Shown piece by piece: positions 48,197 to 57,735 of a stretch of DNA of 64,000 nt. A program made the translations under genes and the position numbers. The first letter of the stretch is position 1. Each line of letters starts with the position of its first letter. The stretch spans positions 1,649 through 65,648 of the forward strand of contig NW_011887308.1 in assembly GCF_000151315.2 (NCBI RefSeq). The letters are read 5' to 3'. The stretch is from Capsaspora owczarzaki ATCC 30864. Lineage: Eukaryota; Opisthokonta; Filasterea. Below the pieces are notes generated by a model. The model worked only from the letters and a program-made list of their open reading frames with translations, was not told the origin of the DNA and ran no database searches.

Positions 48197-51100
48197 CTAG
48201 CTGCCAGTTGTTGACGCACGAATCTGGTGCGCCATCGTGCGCGCCTCTTGGAGCTTATCGACCCACAGGTTGGCGAAAACCTGGTTGTCAGCGCGCACAA
48301 AGTACGTGCGATTCGGGGTCACGATACGGAAGGCATGCGCATCGGAGGAGCGACCGCCGTCTTCGTGCTGGATGTCGTCGCAGTTGGCAATGTCAATGAC
48401 ACCGAGCGGGAGGTTGCTGCTCGAGGGTTGCAAATTTGCCTTCTGAATGGATGAAGCGACTGGAGTCGGCTCTTTATAGTACCGGAGCTGCAGCGTGGCC
48501 GAGTCGAGAACAAACCAGCGTTTCTTCCACGTCTTAAAGTTGCCTCCTTGCTTGGTCAGGTAGCCTTCAATCACCACACCAGTTCGCGAAAGGGATGCTA
48601 TTCCCTCTGACGCGGTCACAGCGTTGCGGGATGGCTGACCAAGCCCAGGAATCGTGACGCCGCTCGAGCCACTCGCCAGAACGGACGAATTGACGATCGT
48701 TTTCGCAGGAGAAGGGGGAATGCCGTCACCAGAACTGGAGGCAGCCGCAGCTCCCGGCACCAAAGGCGCATGGGGCTGGGGCTGGAGCAAATGCACAACA
48801 GTGTTTCGAGCAACGCTCGATGGTTCAGCCTGCGACTCGGACGCATCGTTCGCGGACGGCTCGCGATCGCGGTGAGCAGACTGCGAGTTGCGTGCACTTG
48901 ATGCATCTCCATTCGCAAACACCAACGTGCTCAGCGTCCAGTCGTTCCTTCGCGCTCGTCGCACGCCCTGGAAATAAAAGTCATTCCACACGAGCATGCG
49001 CAATGGCGATGCATCATAGTACAGCACTGGCTGGCTGGGCGGCGAGTATGCAATGTTTTGGTAGAGTCCCTTGGCGTTGTCAATGTAGTCCCAGAGCGAC
49101 AGCGTTCGGGAGGCGAGATCGGCTTGTCTTCGTTCAAAGTCATTGTTGAACAAGAACGTGCCAAATCGGCATGTGTACGCCTCGTTGGCGACAGTGATTA
49201 AAAAGCGTGCATTGAACTCGAACGCAGACGGAAATTGGTTGCACAGCTGCCACACGCAGTCCAGGAATTGGATGAAAATCGGCGACCGTTGTTCATCGCT
49301 GTGATTTTTCGTGCCGTGTCCGAGCCTGACAAAGCAAAGTCGGAGAGACAAGAAGCAAAGAGAGAAAAGGTCAATCAACAACAACAACCACAACAACAAC
49401 AACAACAACAATAATAAAAAACACTTCTCCTCACCGTTGAGCAAATTTGTGACCCATTGACAGCCATTCTTTCTGGATCAAACACTCAAATCCGACAATA
49501 GTGCGGTAATACGGGTCCAAGCACAATTGCGCAAGGGCAGAGAGCTGTGGCGTGCGATCCCAGCCATCAGAGCAATGGATTAATACGGAGGCGCGTTCTG
49601 CAAGAATGATGTGCACAATACGCAGTGCGCCTTTCAAAACTTGGCTGACGTGCTGCAGCCACTCTACATGCGACCCGCGATGAAGCCGTCTGCACAGGTT
49701 GCCACAATCCCAGAAAAAAAAAACCCCAACCCAAACAAACGAACAAAAATGAGCGGGGTTTGACGCCAGCAAGGACTCTCATAACCGACTTACTTTAAAC
49801 ACTCGCGCATGACGTGAATGTTCTCAATGTTCATGAACTCAATCTCAACATGCTGGTACACGGAAGTATGCTCGACACCTGCGCCCATGGCCTGATTGGC
49901 AATCACGTTCTTGTAGGGGCGGGCATCGACCACGAAAAGTTTGTTGTTTCGCTCAATGTTAGAGGCAGCGAGCAGTCGCAGCATCGATTCATCGACGATC
50001 GAGCGCTTTCCGAGAACGCCGATTTTGGGCTGACTACATCGTGTGATGGAAGCGCCAGAAGTACTGTGGACCTACACAAAAGGGGGGGGGGAAATAAAGG
50101 GGAAAATGGAATTGTCGGCGTCAAATTCAGCGCAAAGGAAAACGTAGCATCAGAGAATCAAAGCACAAACGGTGAGTTTCGCCAGCTAACAACACCAGCA
50201 ACAACACTTTAGCCACAAAAAAAAAAGTCGAACAAACCCAAGAAAGAATGGGAAGGCGCCCCTGCGTGCGGAACTTGGCCACGTCCTTCAAGTGATCCTC
50301 GGACAAGCCAGCAGGAACGACGAGCTGTGCGGGGTAGCTGGGGACGAGCTCGTGGTTTCGGTTGGCGTCGGATATTTGCCAATAGTCATTGGGAATACCC
50401 AGCCGAGCATAGTCGCCTGCCACGCTGACTGTCGACGTTGAGGCAGCTGGAGGAAGACTTTGCAACTGGATGGAGTGGTTTCTTTGGCTGGATTGAGCTG
50501 GATTAGAATCGACAGTCAACGGAATGTGAAGCGAAACTGCACCATGGACAAAGGCAAAGAGGGGCTTGTTGTAGGAAAGAGGGAATGCTTGAGACACGAG
50601 CATGTCGTACACGTGTCGTCGTTCGTAGTTGACATGGCCTTCGAGATCAAAGCCCAGGAAGAGAACCGTGCCATCCTTGCAGTACACATCCAGTCCGTAA
50701 ACGCTATCTCGCAGGTTTCGATGGCCTCCAACCTTTTCGGCGTGGCTCACCAGCCCCAGAGGGATTTCAAAGCCCACTCCGTTCGCGCCAAACCAGGCGT
50801 CATCGAGCTGCGTTCATTTGTAGAATGGTGAGTAACCATGGGGTCGCGACGCATCAAATGCACAAGTTCTGCACCACTGTTTTTGTACCTCAATGTCATC
50901 GAGCCCCGTGAGATCATTGACACTGCTTGCTAGAGATGCAGCAGTCGATGCGGATGCACGCCCATCCGCCGGCTCCGTCAGCACGCCGTTGCTCTCTGTG
51001 TTGCTTGGAGCGACATCGTCGTCGTCTTGCCTGGCGAGTGCTTGGGACAGATTGTCCATCGACGAGTACTGACGCGCGGCTTTCGAACCACCTGCCGTAA

Positions 51101-51803
51101 CCGTCGCATTTGCATTTGGCAGCGATCCTCGACCACCAGCGCCGGTTGCTGCAGTGTCCGCGGCGGCATGGTTGTTGCCAGTGTGGAAGGACATCATGAG
51201 GCTTCCAACGAGAGCGGACGCGAGACTCGCAGTGCCTCCAACCACAGCACCCGAGGAGCCTGGAGCGGGCACGGCACCACCACTGCCACTACCACCAGCA
51301 GCAGCAGCAGCGGTCGGGAGTCCTGGCACGAGTGCTTCGAGCGAAGGCTGGTTTGGCGCCATGGACGACAGGACGAATGCGAGGCGGTAGTTTGTGACGA
51401 GCAGCGTGCCACAGGCCACAATCGCAAGCGCACCAGCACCAGCACCACCAGCAGTAGTAGCAGCAGCAGTAGCAGAAGTGATCAGCGTGGCGGGAGTGGT
51501 CGGAGTGGTCGGAGTCACGGTCGCCATAGGAGCACCATTGGAAGCGCAGCTCTCTGCTGGGACTTGCAGTTGCGCTTGAAGCTGCGGTTGCTGAGCCTGA
51601 GATGGAGTCTGAGACTGAGTCTGAGACTGACTCTGAGACTGATTCTGAGACTGAGACTGTGCCTGGAAGAGGGTGACGAGGTGGGCGGCACGCGCGCCAG
51701 CTCGAAAGACGCTTCGCACGTCGCGAGTGCTGATGCGCAGATGCTCGCCTGCCAGCAACGGCGTCAGTGGCTGCGTGTAGCAACTCGGCCCGTCGACAGG
51801 CAT
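48197..51803 (-). CDS. Active myotubularin phosphatase with C-terminal PH domain
   Basis: Five exons close in phase (51803-50889, 50807-50238, 50071-49794, 49689-49435 and 49325-48197), giving 1048 residues. The N terminus is a PH-GRAM domain split by two large low-complexity inserts (Gln/Ser hexanucleotide array and an Ala/Gly/Thr-rich block). The phosphatase follows: LPILSWVHSTSGASITRCSQ is the conserved entry, LFVVDARPYKNVIANQAMGA is typical, and CSDGWDRT is the CX5R loop with all catalytic residues. The enzyme should remove the 3-phosphate from PI3P and PI(3,5)P2 on endosomes. A PH domain (EGYLTKQGGNFKTWKKRWFV to ANLWVDKLQEA) closes the protein. Animal myotubularins with a C-terminal PH (MTMR5/13) are inactive and carry DENN domains, so this combination is unusual. 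Confidence 0.93.
51598..51664 (-). repeat. CAGTCT-type hexanucleotide repeat (Gln-Ser) in the myotubularin PH-GRAM insert
   Basis: About eleven hexamers of TGAGAC/TGAGTC type on the plus strand encode alternating Gln and Ser/Thr/Asn on the minus strand, in frame. Confidence 0.9.
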
Positions 51804-52343
51804 GACGCGGGATTGTGTGGGTTAGGGTTGGCTTTGTCGGATGTTGTTGATCACGAACCGAAACAAACAAAAAAAAAACCGAAAAAAAAGAACTGTCAGT
51901 GAAACTCTGAGAAGCGCAGCAAAATTGGTAAAGCGCAGGTTGATTTGTTCGATGACCAGGTTAGACGTCAAGAGATGCATGACTTTAATCCCAAAAACAC
52001 AAATACACAAAGAAGGCAGTTTGACTTTCAGAACAACTCTCGTTTGAAGTTCTGCTCGCTTTGACAGTAATGCGCCTCGTGGGGGGGGGGGGGTACTACG
52101 CTACGCTCCGTACTTCACATGGTCGCGCTTCGCGCTCCTTGTAACAACTCCCAAATAAACGGGTGCCCCCTATTCTATAATATATGGGGCTGTTTTTTTT
52201 TAAAAAGGTAGCATGAAACTCTCTCTTTCTCACTTGCAAAACAACTTTCGCGCGCTTTTTTTCGTCGCCGCCGCTTTTTTTGTTTTTTCTCTTTTTTTTT
52301 TTTTTGTTTCGCCGCCGCTTCTTCCTTCTTGTTCACGCCCTTC
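51804..52343. other. Divergent promoter spacer between the myotubularin and OLD genes
   Basis: Poly-A on the plus strand near 51868-51890 (T-tracts for the minus gene) and T-tracts at about 52256-52304 (plus gene) face their respective starts. Between them lie a 13-base G run (52081-52093), the short palindromic GCGCTTCGCGC (about 52127-52137) and a TATAATATATGG segment near 52180. No exon-like frame is seen. Confidence 0.6.
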
Positions 52344-52915
52344 ATGGATTCGGCCACTCAAGTTGAAACGAAGTCAGAGTTTCGGTATGTGTCGTGATGA
52401 TATTTGCAATAGATAGCGGCCTTGAGCAAAATCGCTCATTCTTTACTGTACCTCAGTCTGCACCAGCTCCAGCTGCAGAACTTCAAAAGGTTCGAGGATA
52501 TAACTTTCACCCTGACACCCAGCCCCAAGATTATCGTTGGCGCGAACGGCTCGGGCAAGACGCAAGTCCTCTGGGCGATTATCATCTTCCTGCGCGGCCA
52601 CAACGCTCGCGTCCCCAGCTCCCAGCACTTCCACAGCGACCCGTTCGAGTTTATTGAGCTCCAGGACTTGTTGGGCGAGACATTGTTCAACAACCTGCAT
52701 GAGGGAGCGCGGACGCTCGTTCGTGTTGGCGCGCTAAACAGCAAGTTCACGTTGACGGGCACCTTCCTTGACCGGCAGTACCATGGAACCGACGACCAGA
52801 GCCGCCCGAACGTGCATGCTCAGATGGTATACTCATTGAAAGAAGGGCTATACCTCGACAAGACAACCCACAAATCATTCGCTCCCGTCCGTTTCGCCTT
52901 TATGCCGCCATTCTA
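52344..52915 (+). CDS. OLD-family ABC ATPase-TOPRIM gene, 5' part (cut by pogo)
   Basis: Exon 1 (52344-52384) and exon 2 from 52457 join in phase. The protein begins MDSATQVETKSEFR and continues with LQNFKRFEDITFTL and the Walker A motif GANGSGKTQ, the N-terminal ABC half of OLD/RecF-type ATPases. The frame reaches 52913 and then meets the TA target duplication and terminal repeat of the pogo element, which supplies a stop within one codon. The missing half of the ATPase is found intact beyond the element at 56058. In this assembly the gene therefore encodes only about 166 residues from its own promoter. Confidence 0.85.
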
Positions 52916-52944
52916 GAGAGGGCCTCCCTAAAAAGACTCAGTCC
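52916..52944 (+). repeat. Left terminal inverted repeat of the pogo element (29 bp)
   Basis: It is the exact reverse complement of 56027-56055. The match ends at the thirtieth base. Confidence 0.97.
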
Positions 52945-53071
52945 CCCCTGTTCATTTCCTCGCCCTGCCACCTATATCATTGGAAAGAGCATAAATTATA
53001 TAGTTGATTTGGTAATTTTGGTGCGAATCGGAGGGGAAAATTTTCGCTTCGATTTGGCTGGGCGTGCATTA

Positions 53072-53092
53072 GGGCTGAGTCTTTTTAGGGAG
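53072..53092 (+). repeat. Subterminal TIR-like repeat of the pogo element
   Basis: The segment GGCTGAGTCTTTTTAGGGAG matches the right terminal repeat (GGACTGAGTCTTTTTAGGGA) with one change across the shared core. It lies about 155 bp inside the left end and is in the same orientation as the right repeat. It is a candidate second transposase-binding site. Confidence 0.75.
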
Positions 53093-53371
53093 AAACTGAC
53101 TTTGCCAGTCCCGTGTCGCCCGTGTCGAGGATCTGTCGGCCCATCTTCAACTGGGACATGTAATACCAACTGGTATCTATGTATTGCAGTTGGTGCGACG
53201 GTTACTGTATGTGACCACAGAACCCGGCAGGTGCCAGACCGCCCGCGCCGGACGGGCATGGTCCAATCTTCCCCTGCCTAGACATGATTTCACCCTTTTT
53301 GACCGGAAAAAACACATAACTACATTGAATGACATGGGATGCACATAGAATTGAACACAAAACACGGAAAA

Positions 53372-53959
53372 TTACAGTGGTAGCGTGTTGCTTCGAGAAA
53401 GGTTTGTCAGGTCGCTGAGCGCCGGCCTTGACGACGCAGGTTGGAGGTCTACACGCGCCAATTTGACATTATGTCCATCTTGCTTCGTAGTACTACGCGT
53501 TGGCATGCGATAGCGTCGGATTTCTTGGAGTTCGGTGGAGCTCAGCTGATAATCGACTTGAACAACATCGCTCGAGTCTGATGTGACCGTGGTGAAGACG
53601 GGCGCGACGTTTTCATCGTCATCTTCCTGGCGACGCTTGCGGGCGGCTTGAGGTTGACGCTGGACATCGCTGGGGTCCTCCTGGTTGTCGTTGTGGCCGA
53701 TGGCAGCGGAAGCCATTTCGGACGACGCTTGATTCTCGTCGTCATCGTCGTCAGACTCGCTTTCCTCCTCGCTGGCTGATTGATCCAAGTCGACAGTGTC
53801 GTTCGCCATCGATTGCGAAGCGAGAATGGGCCTAGGCCTGCTGACGCGCCGAGGAACGAGAGGTGTGGAAGCGGTCGCCGCTGGCTCAAGACTTAGAAGA
53901 GTGGGTCGCTTGAGACGGTTCTTGAAAAATGTCGCGCGGTCACGTACGAGCTTGGTATG
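53372..53959 (-). CDS. Open frame downstream of and in frame with the pogo transposase stop
   Basis: After the UAG that ends the transposase frame, the same frame stays open for 195 more codons (HTKLVRDRATFFKNRL at its start). It includes an internal Met (MANDTVDLDQSAS) and an acidic run (EEESESDDDDDE). It could be read by stop-codon readthrough, be joined by splicing, be a separate small protein from the internal Met, or be the tail of an originally longer transposase cut by a nonsense change. Acidic C-terminal tails are common in pogo-type transposases, which favours the last reading. Confidence 0.5.
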   Translation of the reverse strand, partial: HTKLVRDRATFFKNRLKRPTLLSLEPAATASTPLVPRRVSRPRPILASQSMANDTVDLDQSASEEESESDDDDDENQASSEMASAAIGHNDNQEDPSDVQRQPQAARKRRQEDDDENVAPVFTTVTSDSSDVVQVDYQLSSTELQEIRRYRMPTRSTTKQDGHNVKLARVDLQPASSRPALSDLTNLSRSNTLPL

Positions 53960-55936
53960 CTACAGGCGAGCAGCAGCTAGCTTGTTTCGGGTCTCCGCGG
54001 CAGTTGCCGATTCGATGTCCTGCTCGACCTCTTCTCCCAGAGCAGCCAGCTGAGTCTCCAGAGCAAGAATTGTCTCCGCAAGTGTCAAGATGCGTGAGTC
54101 AAGGTCTTTTAGCGTGCGGAGGAAGATGGGCCGTTGCCGATTGTACTCTTCTTTCAGAGGTTCGAGCTGCTTCCTCTTCTCTTGCAACTCCTGCCGCTTA
54201 AGCTGGGCATCCCTATTCTCCGGCGTAAGCGGGGATCGAGCGGTCGAGTTCATAGAAACGCGCATGGAGCTGTTGCCAACGCTCCTGGACCGCAGGGGCC
54301 TGGGTGGGGCCCGAAGGACTTCTTGCACCGAAAGTTCGACCTCGAGATTTCGACGCAAATCAGCTACCGCTGCATCGTGCACCCTCTTTTGCTGTAGAGC
54401 TCTCGGAGTGCAACCAATGGTTACCAGGGCGGCATCGGCAATCTGACGGACACGGTACAACGCCGAATACCGAGCATCCGGGGTCGGGGGTGGCTCGGGA
54501 ATGTGCAGCGAGGGGGTCGTAGACACGGCAACGTCAGCGACGGAAGGCAACGCTAGGGTCTTGTGCTTTTCCGTGTCCAGCGGATAGATACCAGTTTGGC
54601 GAAACCCAGATCGGATCAAGTTGGATCGGTCGTCAATTTCGTTCCACGCCCGAATGGCCCCGTGAAGCTTGATGTTCACGTCGATGAGTGGCGAGTCTTC
54701 ATCCAAAAGCGACTGCACGTGAGTCTCGAGCAAGTTCTTGTACCAGGCAAAGACGGTGACGTCGAGCGGCTGCAAGTGAGTCGACGTGTGCGATGGAAGG
54801 ATCGCAACCAGGATGTTGTTGCTCACCGCGAGGTCAATCAACCCGACAGTGAACTTGTGACACGAGCTGCCATCCATCACCAATAGAACGGGGGTGGTGG
54901 TAGCTCGCTCCTTGACGACCTCGACGAAATCTCGAAACCACTTGTCGAAGATTTCCTCGTTGATGAAGCCGGACTCGGACTGGTGAATCAACTCCTCGTC
55001 CAGGCCCTCGGTGCACCTGTGAGGTAGAGTGGGCCGTGGATGCGCGACAATGAAGTGGGGCGCAACAGGAGCGGTGCCATCAGCACAAACAGTAAACAGA
55101 CCAGTAACATGCGGTCCCATCGTAATGGTTCGGCCAGATCGCCGACTGACACGCTTGACACCAACAGCAGCCAGGGCACGCTTCTTTTTACGACCCACAG
55201 AGCAATCCGACTCGTCCATGTTGAAAATATTGGCCGGCGTAGCGAAAAGAGTCGGGTAAAGATTGCTGTACTCCGCCAGTAGCGCGAACAAACTGCCGAG
55301 CTTCTTTTCACTCAAAGCAGCCACTCGAAGTGTTTCCAACACGCTGCTACTGCGCCAGCCAATCTGTGAGCTGTGACGGGCGACAAAATCATTGACCCAC
55401 TTGTCGGAAACTTTGTCGTGCTCAAATTGACGTCTTTCCACGCCGTCCGGCCTCGGCACCTTCGAGGCTGCAAGCACATATCGAGTGAATTCCGTTTTGC
55501 TCAGAGAGACAGCTCCTAAGCAGCACCGCTTGACAAACTCGACGAGCTCTTGCTCCTCGGGGACGGTGAACACGTAGCCTTGTCCCTGGATGGGATCCTC
55601 GCGCAGAACGTCAGCCAACTCATCTAAGGTCATTCCAGGAATGTCAGGAGCGAGGTTGGCGTGGGCCTTGATGCAGCGGGCGATCATGGACTGCGATCGA
55701 CCCAGCGCATGGGCGATGTGGCGGGTCGTCCAGATTCGCTCGGCGGAGGCTCCCGGAGCTCCGCCGACATCCGTAGTGGATAGGAACGGGTCAAAATAGT
55801 ATAGTTTGAGGGCGGTGGCCTTCGTCAGGAGCCTCTGGCGGAAGGGAGACGCGGTCGCAATCTGGGCGAGGCCGACCTCAAGTTGCTCCTGCGCCCGTCT
55901 GACCATGTCTTCCTTGTAGCTGGAATGAGTGTTCAT
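53960..55936 (-). CDS. Pogo-type DDE transposase
   Basis: The protein is 658 residues. A helix-turn-helix-like segment (RHIAHALGRSQSMIARCIKA) lies near residue 75. The DDE core is of the pogo/Jerky/Tigger kind: FNMDESDCS (first Asp, near 240), LLVMDGSSCHK (second Asp, near 352) and HLQPLDVTVFAWYK (third Asp, near 391), giving the DDD catalytic set. A helical region rich in Glu, Arg and Leu follows (EKRKQLEPLKEEYNRQR), likely a coiled coil. The enzyme cuts at the TIRs and inserts at TA. The frame is open from the ATG 119 bp inside the right end to a UAG. Confidence 0.95.
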   Translation of the reverse strand: MNTHSSYKEDMVRRAQEQLEVGLAQIATASPFRQRLLTKATALKLYYFDPFLSTTDVGGAPGASAERIWTTRHIAHALGRSQSMIARCIKAHANLAPDIPGMTLDELADVLREDPIQGQGYVFTVPEEQELVEFVKRCCLGAVSLSKTEFTRYVLAASKVPRPDGVERRQFEHDKVSDKWVNDFVARHSSQIGWRSSSVLETLRVAALSEKKLGSLFALLAEYSNLYPTLFATPANIFNMDESDCSVGRKKKRALAAVGVKRVSRRSGRTITMGPHVTGLFTVCADGTAPVAPHFIVAHPRPTLPHRCTEGLDEELIHQSESGFINEEIFDKWFRDFVEVVKERATTTPVLLVMDGSSCHKFTVGLIDLAVSNNILVAILPSHTSTHLQPLDVTVFAWYKNLLETHVQSLLDEDSPLIDVNIKLHGAIRAWNEIDDRSNLIRSGFRQTGIYPLDTEKHKTLALPSVADVAVSTTPSLHIPEPPPTPDARYSALYRVRQIADAALVTIGCTPRALQQKRVHDAAVADLRRNLEVELSVQEVLRAPPRPLRSRSVGNSSMRVSMNSTARSPLTPENRDAQLKRQELQEKRKQLEPLKEEYNRQRPIFLRTLKDLDSRILTLAETILALETQLAALGEEVEQDIESATAAETRNKLAAARL

Positions 55937-55986
55937 TGATATTCGAAGACGGCGGCGGGGTGGGAGGAATACAAGCCGAGATAATC

Positions 55987-56007
55987 GGGTTTGAGTCTTT
56001 GTAGGGT
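55987..56007 (+). repeat. Subterminal TIR-like repeat near the right end of the pogo element
   Basis: TTTGAGTCTTTGTAGGG is a degenerate direct copy of the right terminal repeat core, 20 bp internal to it. Confidence 0.6.
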
Positions 56008-56026
56008 GGGGGGCGCAATGGTTTTT

Positions 56027-56055
56027 GGACTGAGTCTTTTTAGGGAGGCCCTCTC
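56027..56055 (-). repeat. Right terminal inverted repeat of the pogo element (29 bp)
   Basis: Exact inverted copy of 52916-52944, followed by the TA duplication at 56056-56057. Confidence 0.97.
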
Positions 56056-56057
56056 TA

Positions 56058-57735
56058 CAGATGGGGAGCGCAAAGGAGCGAGATGACGGTCCAGGATACG
56101 TTCCTGTCTGCTGGAGCTCAGCACTTGCGCGTTCGGCTTCCCGCGGCAGTCGACTTTGTCAATGAAGCACTTGTGCAGCTCGGTTTCGCCGAGACGACAG
56201 TTGCGGCGCAAGGATCTGGTGGCCCTGTCGCCGTGACTGTCACCGAACGCGGCGTCGCCCTGCACATTGGTGCCTGCGCAGGTTCAATGCAGAAAATTAT
56301 CGCCATCCTGACGTTACTCTACCACTTGATCCACCCTGCAGCTGCCGCACATAAGGAGGACACAGCTCGCAAGCTCACGACCGAGACTTTCACACAGCGC
56401 ATCTTTCTCATCGATGAGCTCGAGGCATTGCTCTACGAAAATGTGACAGCCAAGCTCTACGAGTTTCTCGTCAGCACATGCGCCCAGCACGACATTCAGC
56501 TCATTGTCGCCACCAACTCGCGAGCCATCATCGAGCCGCGCCTGAACACAAGGCGCGAGGTCTTGTTCCTCACTCCGGATGGCAAGGCCGTCGAGCTGAC
56601 AGACGAACTGCCCAAGGACGAGGAGAATCAGCAGTCCCTCTTCCCGATCCTCAACGCCCTCAGCCAAGTCAAGGACAGCAAGCCACTGCTCGTGGTGGAA
56701 GGCGCCAACGACCAGGCGTTCTACAGCAAGTACACGACCCTCGGCCAGCACTTCCAGTTTCTGACCACGTCAGGTGCCGTCAACAAGCAGAATCTCTCCA
56801 ACATTCTGACGCAGGCGAGGCTCAAGCACGTCTTTCTCAGAGACAGTGACATGTACGCCGCTTCGCCCGATCTCCCAGCTGCCCAGGCTCGGATCGCAAG
56901 GAGTGTTGGCGCGCCCGTCGTCTACACGCTGCTGCCGTGCATTGAGTCGTACTTGATTCTGCACCGACTGCTCAAGAGCGTGGACGTAGACGCACTCCGT
57001 GTCAGAACGATTCGGGCCCTTCCGCAGTGCAAGTGGTACTTTGTCTCGACCTTCAGAGATTTCGGCAAGGAGTCGAAGCAGAAACCGCCGCCCACAGCAG
57101 CGCACCATTGCGAGCCTGAAGGGACCATGCAACGGTCTGCTGACAGGCTTGCCACCATGACGAACGATGAGCTCCGCAAGCTTCCGAAAGCCGATCTCAA
57201 ACTCCTTTGCGGCAGGTGCAAGGAGCCAATCTTCGCCGACGAAAGCAAACGCGAAGACCGAGCGTCTGCTGCCTCGAATCCACCGACTCCAGATGGCTTT
57301 GATGCATTTGGCAGTCTGTTCGGCGCGAGTACCGCGGAAGTCTTTCAGCCGGTCCTTCCGAGTGATTCAGCTTCCGACGAGCCAGCACGAGACCCTGCGA
57401 GTGATTTGGCATCAAGTGAGAACGGCGAGGCCGTGGCCATGCTCAATCGCATGCTCGCAGACTCAGAAAACGACCCGGACGTGCTTTGGGACACTTTGAT
57501 TGCCCAGCTGACAGCCGACGCAACCCCCTCGTCCTCGTCCTCCTCCTCCTCCTCCTCGTTTGAACACAGCAAACGGGTCTCGTTTTGGACTACGTATGTC
57601 AAGATGGTCCGCGGCCACGACTTGATGCCGAATGCGGCGGCCGTGATGCGCGGTCTCGAGCGCAGACATCTCCATCCCGACGTCAAAGCCCTGCTTAACG
57701 AGACCGAGCAAGCTGTTCTCGCGAGCTTGCACTGA
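56058..57735 (+). CDS. OLD-family ABC ATPase-TOPRIM gene, 3' part (resumes after pogo)
   Basis: The frame of the 5' part resumes in phase across a single TA and continues to 57735; the first in-frame Met on this side is 56083. ACAGSMQKIIAILTLLYHLI is the ABC signature region, IFLIDELEALLYE the Walker B motif with catalytic Glu, and QLIVATNSRAIIE the switch-His/Asn region. KPLLVVEGANDQAFYSKY and VFLRDSDMYA give the TOPRIM Glu and Asp-x-Asp nuclease signature. OLD proteins, including the Gabija GajA nuclease of bacterial antiphage defence, combine these domains. The C-terminal third (from about 57100) is Ser/Asp-rich with a CGRCKEPIF motif and a poly-Ser run. The product could act on DNA ends or damage; its eukaryotic role is unknown. 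Confidence 0.88.

Larger units (their letters stand above)
52916..56055 (-). mobile_element. Pogo-type (Tc1/mariner superfamily) DNA transposon, 3140 bp
   Basis: Perfect 29-bp terminal inverted repeats (52916-52944 and 56027-56055, beginning GAGAGGGCCTCCCTAAAAAG) are flanked by TA on both sides (52914-52915 and 56056-56057), the target duplication of Tc1/mariner-superfamily elements. Inside is a 658-codon DDE transposase on the minus strand and a further open frame 3' of it. TIR-like sequences recur internally at about 53072-53092 and 55987-56007. The identical ends and open transposase indicate a recent insertion, possibly a still mobile copy. It has landed in the coding sequence of the OLD-family gene. 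Confidence 0.96.
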
